From: Candidatus Endomicrobium procryptotermitis
GTDB taxonomy: Bacteria > Elusimicrobiota > Endomicrobiia > Endomicrobiales > Endomicrobiaceae
DNA: 64,000 bases
Direction: 5' to 3'
Assembly (NCBI GenBank): GCA_031279415.1
Contig: JAITIP010000035.1
Span: forward strand, 1-64,000
Shown: in pieces, positions 27,437 through 37,161 of the stretch
Layout of the letters: every line of letters begins with the position of its first letter
Position numbering within the stretch: position 1 is the first letter of the stretch
The notes under the pieces: model-generated
What the model saw: the letters and a program-made list of their open reading frames with translations, nothing else
Database searches by the model: none
Told to the model about the DNA's origin: nothing
Program-made: the position numbers and the translations under genes

Positions 27437-28657
27437 TTATCCTGTTAATATTTTATGCAATAATGTTTTCTCGGTAAAATATTCAATAACTTTCTCAGCT
27501 ACAAACTCTGGAGTTATTGACTGCATACACATTGGTTTTGCATATCCTATCGGGCATATCTCGCTTGTTGTCCAACAACTACTACATAAAGATGACAGTA
27601 TATTTATATTTTCAGGATAACCGCTAAACTGTCCATCAGTAGTCCCGAATATTACTAAAGATTTCGTTCCGACCGCTTTTGCAAAATGCGAGCAGGCTCC
27701 ATCTATATCGATATGCAACAGTGATTTTTGCAATATATAAAACAGTTCGCTTAATGATGTTTTACCTAAAAGATTTATATCGGCTTCCGAAAAATGATAA
27801 TCGCCTGTACCAATTTGAATGAATTTAATATTTTTATCTAATTTATTTTTTAAAATAATTAATAATTTTTTCCATTGTTCGACATCCCAACATTTTATAT
27901 CGTTTAAATGTCCGCTAGTGCCTGAGCCGCATTGAAAAGTTATGTACTCTGTTTTATTTGTTATTTGAAATTTATCAAGTGGTTGTTTTTCGGCCAGGAT
28001 TGTAAAGGAAATGTCATAAACATTGTCAACTCCTGACATCAACTTTAATAAATTGACAATATTGATATTATTTTTTACAAAATTTTCAGGTGATCTTAGA
28101 GGAGATTTATTAAAGCAAAAAGGATATTTAGTTCTATACTCGTTCAAATTGTTTAGTATTTTACACGGGAAATGCTTATTTTTATTAAGAAATAATAACT
28201 TAACATTACAATGTCTAGCTTCATATACAATATCATAATACTTTTTTATCGTATTTACCGCATCTATATTCAAATAAAATCTTATATTTTTTATATCTTT
28301 GAAAAACGGTTGAGCCTTTTTATTATAAATATCAATAACTATCTCTGGGTACATTTTAATCAACTCAAGGATCACACTTTTATATCTTGTTATATCGCCA
28401 AAACCGCCATAACAGATAAAAGCTACATAAACATTATCTTCATTTTTGTTTACTGTAATTATTTTGATTATTATAAAAAAATTTCTAAAAAAATCTTTTA
28501 TGGTATATGTTATTTTTTTCAGTAATCTATACGCTTTGTTATTTGAAATTTTTTTAGCTTTGGCAACATCAACTTTATTCATCATAATATTTATTTTAAC
28601 TCGATTTTGAACAAATATATCATTTGACTTAACATCTGGACACATGTAAAATGGCAT
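27437..28657 (-). CDS. Glycosyltransferase family 9 (heptosyltransferase-like)
   Basis: Start at 28657 (MPFYM), with GGAG six bases upstream and matching the start of the paralogue at 26204; the frame is open to 28687. About 406 residues. GT9 features: CYGGFGDITRYKSVILELI near the N-terminal domain, DIYNKKAQPFFKDIKNIRF, then ITFQCGSGTSGHLND and the acceptor/donor site LLHIDIDGACSHFAKAVGTKS, ending with a Cys-rich SSLCSSCWTT segment. The family moves ADP-heptose or similar sugars onto LPS core in the cytoplasm. It is the intact relative of the frameshifted copy and the first gene of the operon. Confidence 0.88.
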   Translation of the reverse strand: MPFYMCPDVKSNDIFVQNRVKINIMMNKVDVAKAKKISNNKAYRLLKKITYTIKDFFRNFFIIIKIITVNKNEDNVYVAFICYGGFGDITRYKSVILELIKMYPEIVIDIYNKKAQPFFKDIKNIRFYLNIDAVNTIKKYYDIVYEARHCNVKLLFLNKNKHFPCKILNNLNEYRTKYPFCFNKSPLRSPENFVKNNINIVNLLKLMSGVDNVYDISFTILAEKQPLDKFQITNKTEYITFQCGSGTSGHLNDIKCWDVEQWKKLLIILKNKLDKNIKFIQIGTGDYHFSEADINLLGKTSLSELFYILQKSLLHIDIDGACSHFAKAVGTKSLVIFGTTDGQFSGYPENINILSSLCSSCWTTSEICPIGYAKPMCMQSITPEFVAEKVIEYFTEKTLLHKILTG

Positions 28658-28747
28658 TTTGCACTCCATATAGTAAAGATTAAGCACGAATTCATAAAGC
28701 TGCTATTTTTTGTATCTATAATTTCGTAAAATCATAAAACCTATAAA

Positions 28748-29746
28748 TCAATACTTTATACAATAGCATACTGCATAATTAGCAGGTCTGTTTTCTGTTG
28801 TAGTCGGAACTACTCTTGAAGCATCAAAATATTGTTTCCCAAATCCCCATTCCCAACCGTCATAAGTAGTGTACTTCCTCTGTCTATCTTTTGAGCTGGC
28901 AAATTGTCCGTCAACATAGTTTGCACCTGAATAGTATTCATCGGCTTTCCCATACATTCCTGGATGCAATCCCGTTATATTGCGTATTGAATCACCTTGG
29001 AATTGTCCCATTTCAGCAGCTTTGTATACCGTACTATTAACTCCGTCTTTTTGTGGATATACCTGAGTTTGTTCTCCATAGCCCCTCAAAAACATTCCTT
29101 GTAAATTTGGAAGTTTAAATTTGCCGCTTGTCGCCGTGCCGTAAAGCGAACCTATTGAAGCAAATAAATCCGGGTAATCTGAAATAGCAACTTCTCTGCC
29201 GTCGCAAAGTAAATAACCGGCTGGGATATTTGTTCCAGCGTAAGCAATTACAGTTCCCGGAGGAACACCTAAGTATTCAATATTTGAAGAAGATAGCAGC
29301 TTAAAGTACATTCTGTTATTGCTTACTCCTATATATGCGGTAGTTGTGCCGATTTGAATTGATATTTCATTGTTTGAATATAACTTTTCCGCCGTTGCAG
29401 AGTGAAACGAGTACGGCTGAGCCATCAGCTTTTCTCTTGGCGTTAAAATATTTGTCCCAACTGTTAACTCAAGCCATATATCGCCTTTACTCCAGTCGAC
29501 TCCTGTAGGCTTTAAAACATAAGTAAAAATCCCACTGGAAACTGAAACATTTACTGCATTTGATGACCACACCGAATTCCCGCCTGTTTCATTATAGTAC
29601 AATTTAAATGTCATGCTTACCGTATCGTTTACAAGCGTCTGGTATGACTTTAATCTTCCTGTGTAACGAATTTCATTTGGTACTTCGGCAAAACCAACAG
29701 CTGCAAAAATAAAAAACATCAACAACAGCAGCAATATCTTTTTCAT
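28748..29746 (-). CDS. Secreted protein with phage tail-collar domain
   Basis: 332 residues: signal peptide (1-20, LLLLLMFFIFAAVGFA), a beta-rich N-terminal domain (25-120, RYTGRLKS, SMTFKLYYNETGG, MAQPYSF) and a C-terminal tail-collar domain with PPGTVIAYAG, IPAGYLLCDGREVAISDYPDLFASIG, FKLPNLQGMFLRGYG and the end RPANYAVCYCIKY. Collar domains close phage tail fibres, but here the protein is exported and no phage genes are near, so a surface adhesin or fibre tip use is likely. It stands alone between the glycan operon and pcrA, facing leftward. Confidence 0.85.
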   Translation of the reverse strand: MKKILLLLLMFFIFAAVGFAEVPNEIRYTGRLKSYQTLVNDTVSMTFKLYYNETGGNSVWSSNAVNVSVSSGIFTYVLKPTGVDWSKGDIWLELTVGTNILTPREKLMAQPYSFHSATAEKLYSNNEISIQIGTTTAYIGVSNNRMYFKLLSSSNIEYLGVPPGTVIAYAGTNIPAGYLLCDGREVAISDYPDLFASIGSLYGTATSGKFKLPNLQGMFLRGYGEQTQVYPQKDGVNSTVYKAAEMGQFQGDSIRNITGLHPGMYGKADEYYSGANYVDGQFASSKDRQRKYTTYDGWEWGFGKQYFDASRVVPTTTENRPANYAVCYCIKY

Positions 29747-29876
29747 TTTATTTCTCCATAAAACGTTGATTAAATAGTCATATATAAAATAAATATGTCT
29801 TATTATATTATAAAATGAAACTAATTTCCATATTTTAAAAATTATGAATGATATATAAGGCGGTTAATCTTTTATT

Positions 29877-29904
29877 TTGCCGTTTCGATTCTATTTGATA
29901 TAAT
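29877..29904 (+). promoter_or_regulatory. Likely promoter of pcrA
   Basis: TTGCCG, a 16-base spacer and perfect TATAAT, ending 33 bp before the pcrA start codon. Confidence 0.5.
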
Positions 29905-29936
29905 AAATAAGTTTTATTTTATAACCGGACTAAATT

Positions 29937-32219
29937 ATGACCGATATTTTACGAAATTTAAATTCATCGCAAAAAGAAGCTGTTTTATGTACCGAAGGTC
30001 CTTTGATCATTTTTGCCGGCGCCGGCACTGGTAAAACACGGGTCATAACTCACAGAATAGCTTATCTGCTTGATCAGGGCGTTCCACCATGGTCTATCCT
30101 TGCCGTAACTTTTACCAATAAAGCCGCTGAAGAAATGAAAAAGCGCATAAACGATTTGATCTCTGGTACGGGAGCAAATGTTTGGGTTTCAACATTCCAT
30201 TCTTTTTGCGCTTACTTTTTGCGCGTTGAAGCATCAAAAATAAATTTAAGTCCCGATTTTTTGATATATGACTTTGTGGATCAAAAGAATGTTATCAAGG
30301 ATTGTATCAAAGAGTTAAATATTGATGAAAAGAAATTTAAGCCTTCTTCAATAACCAATAAAATAAGCCGCGCAAAAGATGATTTACAATTTCCATCGGA
30401 TATGGCAGCTGACGCCGAACATGCAGGAGATTTTTTCAGTATGGTTATAGCTAAAGTTTATCAGCTGTACCAGAAAAAACTTGAGATGTCGCAGGCTCTC
30501 GATTTTGGAGACTTAATCATGCGTACGGTTATCTCACTGCAGCAATATCCCACCATGCTTGAACATTATCAGCAAAGATTCAAATATATTTTAGTTGACG
30601 AATATCAGGACACAAATCACGCACAGTACATATTTGCAAAACTTCTTGCCGCAAAACATCATAATATATGTGTCGTAGGCGATGATGATCAAAGTATTTA
30701 CAGCTGGCGCGGCGCTGATATAAAAAATATTTTGGATTTTGAAAAAGATTATCCCGAAGCAAAATCCGTAAAACTCGAACAAAATTATCGTTCTACACCA
30801 AAAATTTTATCTGTGGCATGGCAGGTGGTTAAACATAATGGCGGCAGAGTAGAAAAAAAATTATGGACGCAAAATCCCGACAACGGTTCTGTCTCTGTGG
30901 TCAAAACAGCAGACGCAAATGATGAAGCTGCAAAGATCGTTGACATAATAGATTTAAATATACATAACAAAAAATACAGATTGTCAGATTTTGCGGTTTT
31001 TTACCGCACAAACGCCCAATCGCGCGCTTTTGAAGACGCATTCAGAAGGGCAGGCATGCCTTACACAGTCATAGGAACATTGAAGTTTTACGATAGGGCA
31101 GAAATTAAAGACATAACTGCTTATTTAAAGCTCATACATAATCCAAACGATAATATAAGTTTGAAAAGAATTATAAATATACCCAGAAGGGGCATAGGTA
31201 AAACATCTGTGGAAAATCTTGAAAAAGAAGCTCTGAAAAGAGGTTTATCCATTTGGCAGACAATACCTTACGCCGCTGAAGCAGGGCTGAACAGAGGAGC
31301 GGTTTTAGCTCTTAATTCTTTTGTGGATTTAATTAAAGGTTTCATCAATTTGAAAGAAAGTGAAAACGTAAAAACCATAGCCAAACAGGTAATAACGCTT
31401 TCGGGGTACATGAAAGAACTTGAAAACGAAGATACCCCTGAAGCAAAAGTAAAAATTGAAAATATTCAGGAATTAATTTCCGCTATCGACGATTTTGAGA
31501 AACGCTCGCCGGACGAATCGTTATCCGGCTATTTAACTCAAATAGCTTTGGTAAGCGATGTTGACGGTTTAGATGAATCTCAGGGAAAAGTCACTCTTAT
31601 GACTCTTCATTTGGCAAAAGGTCTTGAGTTTGAAAACGTTTTTCTATGCGGACTTGAAGAAGGATTATTTCCGATAGGAGAATCTGCTTTCAGTCCAGAA
31701 GAGCTTGAAGAGGAAAGAAGATTGATGTATGTCGGAATGACAAGAGCGAGAAAACATTTATATTTGTGCTGGGCATCGGAACGTCCCGTTTATGGAAAAA
31801 CCAAATGGAATATACCTTCGCGATTTATTATGGAAGCCGGATTTAACGAAGAGTTTGCGCAAAAACAGCCCAGCCTTAGCAGTTTTAACCACGGATTTAA
31901 CAAAACAAAATGGAGCAGACATGACAATTATAGCGAAAATTTAAAAAACAAAGCGCAGTACAAATATAAAGACAAAGATACTTACGATTATATTCCTTCT
32001 GAAGATGAAATACTACATGATGAACCGCTATACGTTCCTGCTTCGGATTCAAACCCTTTTAAAATAGGCGTTGTCGTTTTGCATCCGGTTTTCGGCAAAG
32101 GTAAAATTATTGAAAAGTCCGGTTCCGGGGACGATTTAAAGCTTATCGTTTTGTTTGAAAACGGGCAGTGGAAAAAACTTCTGGCAAGAGTTTCAAACCT
32201 GACTTTAATTTTATCGTGA
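29937..32219 (+). CDS. pcrA: ATP-dependent DNA helicase PcrA/UvrD
   Basis: 760 residues with the full superfamily-1 series: Q motif LNSSQKEAV (8-16), Walker A GAGTGKT (28-34), AVTFTNKAA, VSTFHSFC, ILVDEYQDT (Walker B), VVGDDDQSIYSWRGA, LEQNYRS, LMTLHLAKGLEFENVF and RRLMYVGMTRARK. The C-terminal tail carries a short Tudor-like segment (VVLHPVFGKGKI...VLFENGQWKKL), as in PcrA that contacts RNA polymerase. It unwinds DNA 3'-5' in repair and conflicts with transcription. It overlaps the end of a small convergent gene by 9 bp. The start has only a weak ribosome site. Confidence 0.96.
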   Translation: MTDILRNLNSSQKEAVLCTEGPLIIFAGAGTGKTRVITHRIAYLLDQGVPPWSILAVTFTNKAAEEMKKRINDLISGTGANVWVSTFHSFCAYFLRVEASKINLSPDFLIYDFVDQKNVIKDCIKELNIDEKKFKPSSITNKISRAKDDLQFPSDMAADAEHAGDFFSMVIAKVYQLYQKKLEMSQALDFGDLIMRTVISLQQYPTMLEHYQQRFKYILVDEYQDTNHAQYIFAKLLAAKHHNICVVGDDDQSIYSWRGADIKNILDFEKDYPEAKSVKLEQNYRSTPKILSVAWQVVKHNGGRVEKKLWTQNPDNGSVSVVKTADANDEAAKIVDIIDLNIHNKKYRLSDFAVFYRTNAQSRAFEDAFRRAGMPYTVIGTLKFYDRAEIKDITAYLKLIHNPNDNISLKRIINIPRRGIGKTSVENLEKEALKRGLSIWQTIPYAAEAGLNRGAVLALNSFVDLIKGFINLKESENVKTIAKQVITLSGYMKELENEDTPEAKVKIENIQELISAIDDFEKRSPDESLSGYLTQIALVSDVDGLDESQGKVTLMTLHLAKGLEFENVFLCGLEEGLFPIGESAFSPEELEEERRLMYVGMTRARKHLYLCWASERPVYGKTKWNIPSRFIMEAGFNEEFAQKQPSLSSFNHGFNKTKWSRHDNYSENLKNKAQYKYKDKDTYDYIPSEDEILHDEPLYVPASDSNPFKIGVVVLHPVFGKGKIIEKSGSGDDLKLIVLFENGQWKKLLARVSNLTLILS

Positions 32220-32486
32220 ATTACCTTCTTCTGTTTTGGCATTGTTTGAATTTAAAGCTGCCAACCCGTTTTGTTTGAGCATTTCTTCCTTCTCTGCGGT
32301 AACTTCATACGCAAGTTCTTCAGGATTTCTTTTCTGAGATGTAGTTTTCCGTAGTTTTTCTTCTTGTTTCTTTTTTATTACTGCGCCGACTTTATCGGAT
32401 GTAGCAGTAAAATACATTCCGAGCAAAAAAGCAATAACTACCAAAAATATTGATATAGTTATCCAAAGTTTATGGCTGCCGTGCAT
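32211..32486 (-). CDS. Small membrane-anchored protein (91 aa)
   Basis: Start at 32486, after GGAAGGGGGAAAA; the frame is open to 32501. One hydrophobic helix at about residues 7-25 is followed by a Lys/Glu-rich soluble tail (AVIKKKQEEKLRKT). Single-span topology with the basic tail probably cytoplasmic or periplasmic. Convergent with pcrA, overlapping by 9 bp. Not recognised. Confidence 0.65.
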   Translation of the reverse strand: MHGSHKLWITISIFLVVIAFLLGMYFTATSDKVGAVIKKKQEEKLRKTTSQKRNPEELAYEVTAEKEEMLKQNGLAALNSNNAKTEEGNSR

Positions 32487-32594
32487 TTTTCCCCCTTCCA
32501 AGCTATTTTTGGCTGTTTGTCAATGTAATATTATACTATGTAATTTCTGAAAATATTTGCTTTTTTTGTTCCGTTAGTTTTTATTTTATAAAAT

Positions 32595-33281
32595 ATGCGT
32601 ATGGAATTTAAAGATTTTTTTGGAATACAAAAGCAGGAAATAAAAGAGGACTGTATAATATGCCAGCTCTATGATCTTCCTTTATTTGCAAAAAAGTCGG
32701 AAATCGGCTTTTTTGTGAAAACCGCAGAAGCCGAAAATGCTACAATAATAGGCTTAAAAAATAACTTTCTGGCCGGCGATGCAGTTTTACACTTAAGAAA
32801 CAGCAGCTGTAAAAAAATTTATCTTTTTGGAAACTGCGGCGGCTGTGCCGACGTTGAATCTGGAGATATTTTGATGATAGACAAAGCGTACAATTTCGAA
32901 AGTTTTTCAAAAATGGCTGCACACGACACAAACCCGGACTTTTTCACTTCTTCAAAAGAGCTGCTTGAGGATTTTTACAGTAATAACCACTATGAAGATT
33001 TAATAAAAACAAATTCCGCCTGTGTAAGTTCACTGCTTTTGGAAGCTGAATACATAGACTGGTTTAAAAACAATGGTATTTGTGCCATAGACATGGAGTC
33101 TTCAATAGTATTTTCCGCCGCAAAAAAAATAGGCGTGAAAGCCGTTTGTTTTATGTACGTCGCCGACCATATCGAGAAAAGTCCCATCGGGTTCGAACTT
33201 GATGAAAAAACAAGAAAGGCAGTTTCTTGCGCGAGAAGAAAGCTGCCGCGAATGATTCTGGATTTTATAAATGGCAGATAA
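32595..33281 (+). CDS. Nucleoside phosphorylase family protein (PNP/UDP type)
   Basis: 228 residues with the core of the phosphorylase/MTAN fold: GNCGGCADVESGDILMIDKA (around 84-103) for the phosphate/purine site and the ribose-binding motif AIDMESS (around 162-168). It would cleave a nucleoside in the cytoplasm; the substrate is not clear because it is shorter than PNP and sits with no purine genes. Two in-frame ATGs three residues apart are possible starts. It overlaps the SPL-type gene by 11 bp, so both are likely translated together. Confidence 0.75.
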   Translation: MRMEFKDFFGIQKQEIKEDCIICQLYDLPLFAKKSEIGFFVKTAEAENATIIGLKNNFLAGDAVLHLRNSSCKKIYLFGNCGGCADVESGDILMIDKAYNFESFSKMAAHDTNPDFFTSSKELLEDFYSNNHYEDLIKTNSACVSSLLLEAEYIDWFKNNGICAIDMESSIVFSAAKKIGVKAVCFMYVADHIEKSPIGFELDEKTRKAVSCARRKLPRMILDFINGR

Positions 33282-34590
33282 TATTCGCAAACTTATATCT
33301 GGTCGTTTTCCGAAGTTTGGAACTAATAAAAGCCGCGAAATCGAAAGGCTTGTTTTTGAAATCTCAAAAAGAGAGAACCTCTCTCCCGATGTGGTAATCG
33401 TTTCTGTTACGGACAATCTCTATGAAGCCGTTAAAAAAGTTTTGCTTGAAAGAAGGTATCCAGAAACATTCAAAAAAATGCAGTTAAGCTCTTTTTACCT
33501 GCCTAAATATGATACAGACGACAATTTTAAAGCCGATATTTCAGGACGGCTTTTCCATCCTAAAAAAGTTTATTATACGAAAGACGCCGCGAATTCGGAA
33601 TTGTTTTCAAGAATAAAATCTTTTTTTCCACAATCCGATTTTACGGAAATAGAGTCGCTTAAAAATTTTTTGTCGGGAAAAACTTTTTCTGCGGCAGATT
33701 ACAATAAAAGAATTGACAATTTATTTATCGTGCGTGAAAAATACAACTTTTTTAAAAAATGCCCGTGCACTCCAAAAGTTTTTAATTGCGGTTATTCAAT
33801 AATGAATCTTGGGATGGGCTGCCCATATGAATGCTCATACTGTTTTCTGCAAGGCTATCAAAATGTTCCTGGAATAGTTATGCCTTGCAATATTTTGGAT
33901 TATTTGTCGGATGAAAAAATAATTTCTAATACCAAGGGCTTTTTCGGCTGCAAAAGGATAGGCAGCGGAGAATTTACGGATTCTCTCATTTTTGATCATA
34001 TAACAAATTTTTCAAAAAAAATAATCCCATTTTTTAAGAAAAAAACCGATATTTATTTTGAATTTAAAACAAAAAGTGTAAATATAAACAATATGCTTGA
34101 ATGCGGAGGAGTCTCAAATATCGTTGCAGCATGGAGTGTAAACTCTGAACAAATAAGTGCAGAAAACGAATATAAAACGACTGATTTGCGGCAAAGATTA
34201 AACGCGGCAAAACAGTGCGCACAAGCAGGTTTCACCACCGCTTTTCATTTTGACCCTGTTATCGCTTACGAACAGTGGAAAAACGGATATAAAGATGCAA
34301 TAGATATGATTTTTGACATTGTTCCAAATGAGAGCATAAAATGGATAAGCTTGGGAACCCTGCGCATGCCAGCAACCCTAAAATCCATTATTGAAAATAG
34401 ATTTCCGAAAAACTCTATTTTAGATGGAGAACTGCTGCTAGGAAAAGATTATAAATTAAGATATGACGAAGATATAAGGATTGAAGTTTACAACTTTATG
34501 AACAGAATCATAAAATCTAAAAAGTCAGCTGCGGTCGTTTATTTGTGCATGGAAGAAATCCAGATATGGAAAAGAAGCGGTATTATTTAA
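33271..34590 (+). CDS. Radical SAM protein, spore photoproduct lyase (SPL) family
   Basis: 439 residues. The cluster motif GCPYECSYCFLQGYQN gives C-x3-C-x2-C, in the SPL position after an N-terminal region of about 185 residues. Further SPL-like marks: GSGEFTDSLIFDH, YFEFKTKSVNINN, AAWSVNSE, TAFHFDPVIAYEQWKNGY and WISLGTLR. SPL repairs the spore photoproduct in DNA; this organism is unlikely to form spores, so a broader DNA or RNA repair role is inferred. Coupled to the nucleoside phosphorylase gene. Confidence 0.85.
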   Translation: MADNIRKLISGRFPKFGTNKSREIERLVFEISKRENLSPDVVIVSVTDNLYEAVKKVLLERRYPETFKKMQLSSFYLPKYDTDDNFKADISGRLFHPKKVYYTKDAANSELFSRIKSFFPQSDFTEIESLKNFLSGKTFSAADYNKRIDNLFIVREKYNFFKKCPCTPKVFNCGYSIMNLGMGCPYECSYCFLQGYQNVPGIVMPCNILDYLSDEKIISNTKGFFGCKRIGSGEFTDSLIFDHITNFSKKIIPFFKKKTDIYFEFKTKSVNINNMLECGGVSNIVAAWSVNSEQISAENEYKTTDLRQRLNAAKQCAQAGFTTAFHFDPVIAYEQWKNGYKDAIDMIFDIVPNESIKWISLGTLRMPATLKSIIENRFPKNSILDGELLLGKDYKLRYDEDIRIEVYNFMNRIIKSKKSAAVVYLCMEEIQIWKRSGII

Positions 34591-34596
34591 AAGTGG

Positions 34597-34625
34597 AAGC
34601 TTATTAAGAAGCTTGTCGAGACAAG
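34597..34625. terminator. Two adjacent hairpins between convergent genes
   Basis: AAGCTT-N6-AAGCTT (34597-34614) overlaps CTTGTC-ga-GACAAG (34612-34625), so the two stems are mutually exclusive or stacked. They follow the SPL-family stop by 7 bp. No long T-run follows, so function as a terminator is tentative. Confidence 0.4.
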
Positions 34626-34726
34626 AACTGCCGGCTTGAGTTCCTGCTAAGATTGTGCAGCTAATGCATACAGAGTTACAAATAAACCTTTGTCTTTTCC
34701 GTTTCCATTGCCGTTTCTTCTGTCTT

Positions 34727-36076
34727 TTAATATTCAGCTACAAACTCGATAAATTCGTCTTCGGAAAAAGCTGTGCTTTTGTGTATTTTTCCGTTTTTGA
34801 ATTCCACAAGATATAAAAGTTTATGTTCCTTTGTCGGAAAATAATATCTCAGCTGCCCTACAGGAATACCGTTTGAAAAATAACTTTCAAAACAAAGCGT
34901 GCCGTTTTCATAAAAGTTTTTTATCGAACCATGGAGAAGGCTGTTTTTATAGCTCGCTTCGGTTATAAGGCTGCCATCTTTGCTGTAAACCGAAGAAACG
35001 CCTTCAAGCTTGCCGTTTTTGTATCTGTATTCGGCAAGTTTTTCGCCTGTGACATAATACATTCTGGATATGCCGTTAAGTCTGCCCCGGGAAGAGTAAT
35101 TGTCCGTACAGATAACTTTACCTTCAGGAGAATAGGTTTTAAAAACTCCAGAAGGAATGCCGTTGACAAATCTACCTTCATATCTGATTTGTCCGTTTTT
35201 ATAATAAGTTTTATGTATGCCGTTAAAACTGCCTTTTTCAAAAAATTTTATTTCATTTATCATCTTTCTTGACTCGTATAGATGAGTCATGGCGGGACCC
35301 TGCCATACTATGATTTCTCCCGCCTGTTTTTTTGATGATACACCTCTGTTTTCTTCGTCAATATGCTGTATCTTATTGATATTTTTTCCATCTTTGTAAA
35401 AAAGAGTGCTTACTTCTCTGCCCTTTTCGTCATAATATTTTGCATATCCTTCAAGTTTGCCTTGCTTGTAGGTCATCTCGGATTTTACCACGCCCGACAA
35501 ATAATATTTTATATATTCTCCATCAAGCACATTATCTTTATATGTTGACATTTCAAGAAGCCGGTGCTCCTTGTCATAAAGATGAGCGTGTCCGTTTAAC
35601 TTGTTACCAACATAATTGTATTTGTAATAATTTCCATTTTCAAAATATATGTGTGCCGGTCCTTCAACTTTGCCGTTTATATAAAATACTTTTTCAGATA
35701 CGTTTCCATTTTCAAAATATTTTATGCCAATTCCCTGTGGAAAATCGTTAACATAATACAGTTCATACATTACTTTGCCGCTCGGATAAAATCCGAAAGC
35801 TTTTCCATCTTTTTTATTATTCTTATAATTCCACGTATAAATCAGATTACCGCTATCATCGACTTCTTTTACTTCTCCGTTTATTTTCGCTCCGTCAGAA
35901 AATTCTGAAGGATTGTTTTTCTTGAGTTTTTCTTTTGCTATTTCGTTGCCTTTTGCATCATAGTAAACATAATATTGTTCTTTATCGTAGGTAAATTTCT
36001 TTTTTGTTACGGCGGCGTCGGCTGTAACAAAAAAGAAAAATACTGCAAAATATAATATAAATAATTTTCTTATCAT
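34727..36076 (-). CDS. MORN_2/YwqK-type repeat protein, exported
   Basis: 449 residues with a signal peptide (1-21). Nearly the whole mature chain is a series of about 15 repeats of roughly 21-24 residues with the pattern YxxGxxxGxxKxYYxxGxLxxExxYxxG, the MORN_2 variant found in YwqK antitoxin-like proteins. The signal sequence and long repeat array suggest a periplasmic or surface protein rather than an antitoxin. It starts within the proB stop (ATGA overlap), so it is co-transcribed with proB although no functional link is known. The repeat array could expand or contract by recombination. Confidence 0.85.
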   Translation of the reverse strand: MIRKLFILYFAVFFFFVTADAAVTKKKFTYDKEQYYVYYDAKGNEIAKEKLKKNNPSEFSDGAKINGEVKEVDDSGNLIYTWNYKNNKKDGKAFGFYPSGKVMYELYYVNDFPQGIGIKYFENGNVSEKVFYINGKVEGPAHIYFENGNYYKYNYVGNKLNGHAHLYDKEHRLLEMSTYKDNVLDGEYIKYYLSGVVKSEMTYKQGKLEGYAKYYDEKGREVSTLFYKDGKNINKIQHIDEENRGVSSKKQAGEIIVWQGPAMTHLYESRKMINEIKFFEKGSFNGIHKTYYKNGQIRYEGRFVNGIPSGVFKTYSPEGKVICTDNYSSRGRLNGISRMYYVTGEKLAEYRYKNGKLEGVSSVYSKDGSLITEASYKNSLLHGSIKNFYENGTLCFESYFSNGIPVGQLRYYFPTKEHKLLYLVEFKNGKIHKSTAFSEDEFIEFVAEY

Positions 36077-37161
36077 AATATTACGAGATTATCCCTATGT
36101 ATTACTTCATCTTCCTGTGCCGAAACAATCTTTTTCATTTCTTTTGTATTTTTGCCTTTAATTTTAAGCACTTCTTCAAAACTATAATTTATCAGACCTC
36201 TGGCAAACTCTTTTTTTGAATCTTTTTCCGACACGGCTACCGTGTCTCCTCTCTTAAAATTTCCACTTATGTTGTTTATTCCGGCAGCAAGCAGACTTTT
36301 TCCTTTTTTTACCAGTGCTTCCTCGGCTTTTTTATCAACAAAAATACAGCCTTTTGGCTTTTTGCCGAACGCTATCCACGATTTTTTCGCTTCCAGTCGA
36401 CATGTTTTTGCTTTAAAAACCGTACATCTGGCTTTTTCTTCACTTATCCGCTTTAACATGCCAGGATTGGAGCCGTTGGAGATAATAGTGTCCGCTCCCG
36501 ATGACGTAGCTATTTTTGCGGCAAGAATTTTAGTTTTCATTCCGCCGCTGCCTTTGCCGCTGCCTGATTTTGCATCAGCAAAAGATTCTATGTCTTTGGT
36601 TATTTTTTCAACTCTTGAAATAAACAGCCCTCTTGAAGGATGTCCTTCGTAAAGGCCGTCGACATCTGTAAAAATAATAAGTTTGTCAGCGTCAACAGCT
36701 GCGGACACCAAAGCCGCCAGCGTATCGTTGTCTCCAAAATTTATCTCTTCTACAGCAATGGTATCATTTTCATTTATTATGGGAATAACCCCATTTTTCA
36801 TAAGTTCGTAAAGAGTATTCCTCGCATTTATATATTTCATTCTGTTTTCAAAATCATCTCTGGTGAGAAGAAGCTGTGCGACACTTATACCGCAAACACC
36901 GAAAGCTTCACCATAAGCGTTCATTATAAGAGGCTGCCCGATTGCCGCCAAAGCCTGTTTTTCCCTTAAAGTTTTAGGCTTATTTTTTAATTTTAAATGT
37001 CCCATTCCAGCTCTTATGGCTCCAGAACTGACCAATAAAATTTCATTCCCTTCTTTTTGCAGATCAGAGATATTTTTTGCCAGCAAGGATATGTACGATT
37101 TGTTTAAACCGCCGTTTTTATCGGTAAGAGTACTCGTACCTATTTTTATTATAATCTTCAT
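36073..37161 (-). CDS. proB: Glutamate 5-kinase ProB with PUA domain
   Basis: 362 residues. The amino-acid kinase domain starts IIKIGTSTLTDKNG and has LVSSGAIRAGM, NENDTIAVEEINFGDNDTLAA and FTDVDGLYE, all diagnostic for ProB. Residues about 275-355 form the PUA domain (GNFKRGDTVAVSEKD, ARGLINYSFEEVLKIKG). It phosphorylates glutamate as the first step of proline synthesis. No proA is adjacent. The stop overlaps the downstream MORN gene start. Confidence 0.96.
   Translation of the reverse strand: MKIIIKIGTSTLTDKNGGLNKSYISLLAKNISDLQKEGNEILLVSSGAIRAGMGHLKLKNKPKTLREKQALAAIGQPLIMNAYGEAFGVCGISVAQLLLTRDDFENRMKYINARNTLYELMKNGVIPIINENDTIAVEEINFGDNDTLAALVSAAVDADKLIIFTDVDGLYEGHPSRGLFISRVEKITKDIESFADAKSGSGKGSGGMKTKILAAKIATSSGADTIISNGSNPGMLKRISEEKARCTVFKAKTCRLEAKKSWIAFGKKPKGCIFVDKKAEEALVKKGKSLLAAGINNISGNFKRGDTVAVSEKDSKKEFARGLINYSFEEVLKIKGKNTKEMKKIVSAQEDEVIHRDNLVIL

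Noticed and set aside
34727-36076. Repeat array considered as CRISPR-like
   Set aside because: The repeats are in-frame protein repeats of variable DNA sequence; no identical spaced DNA repeats exist.
34727-36076. Reading the MORN gene as a true antitoxin
   Set aside because: It has a signal peptide and no adjacent toxin gene.
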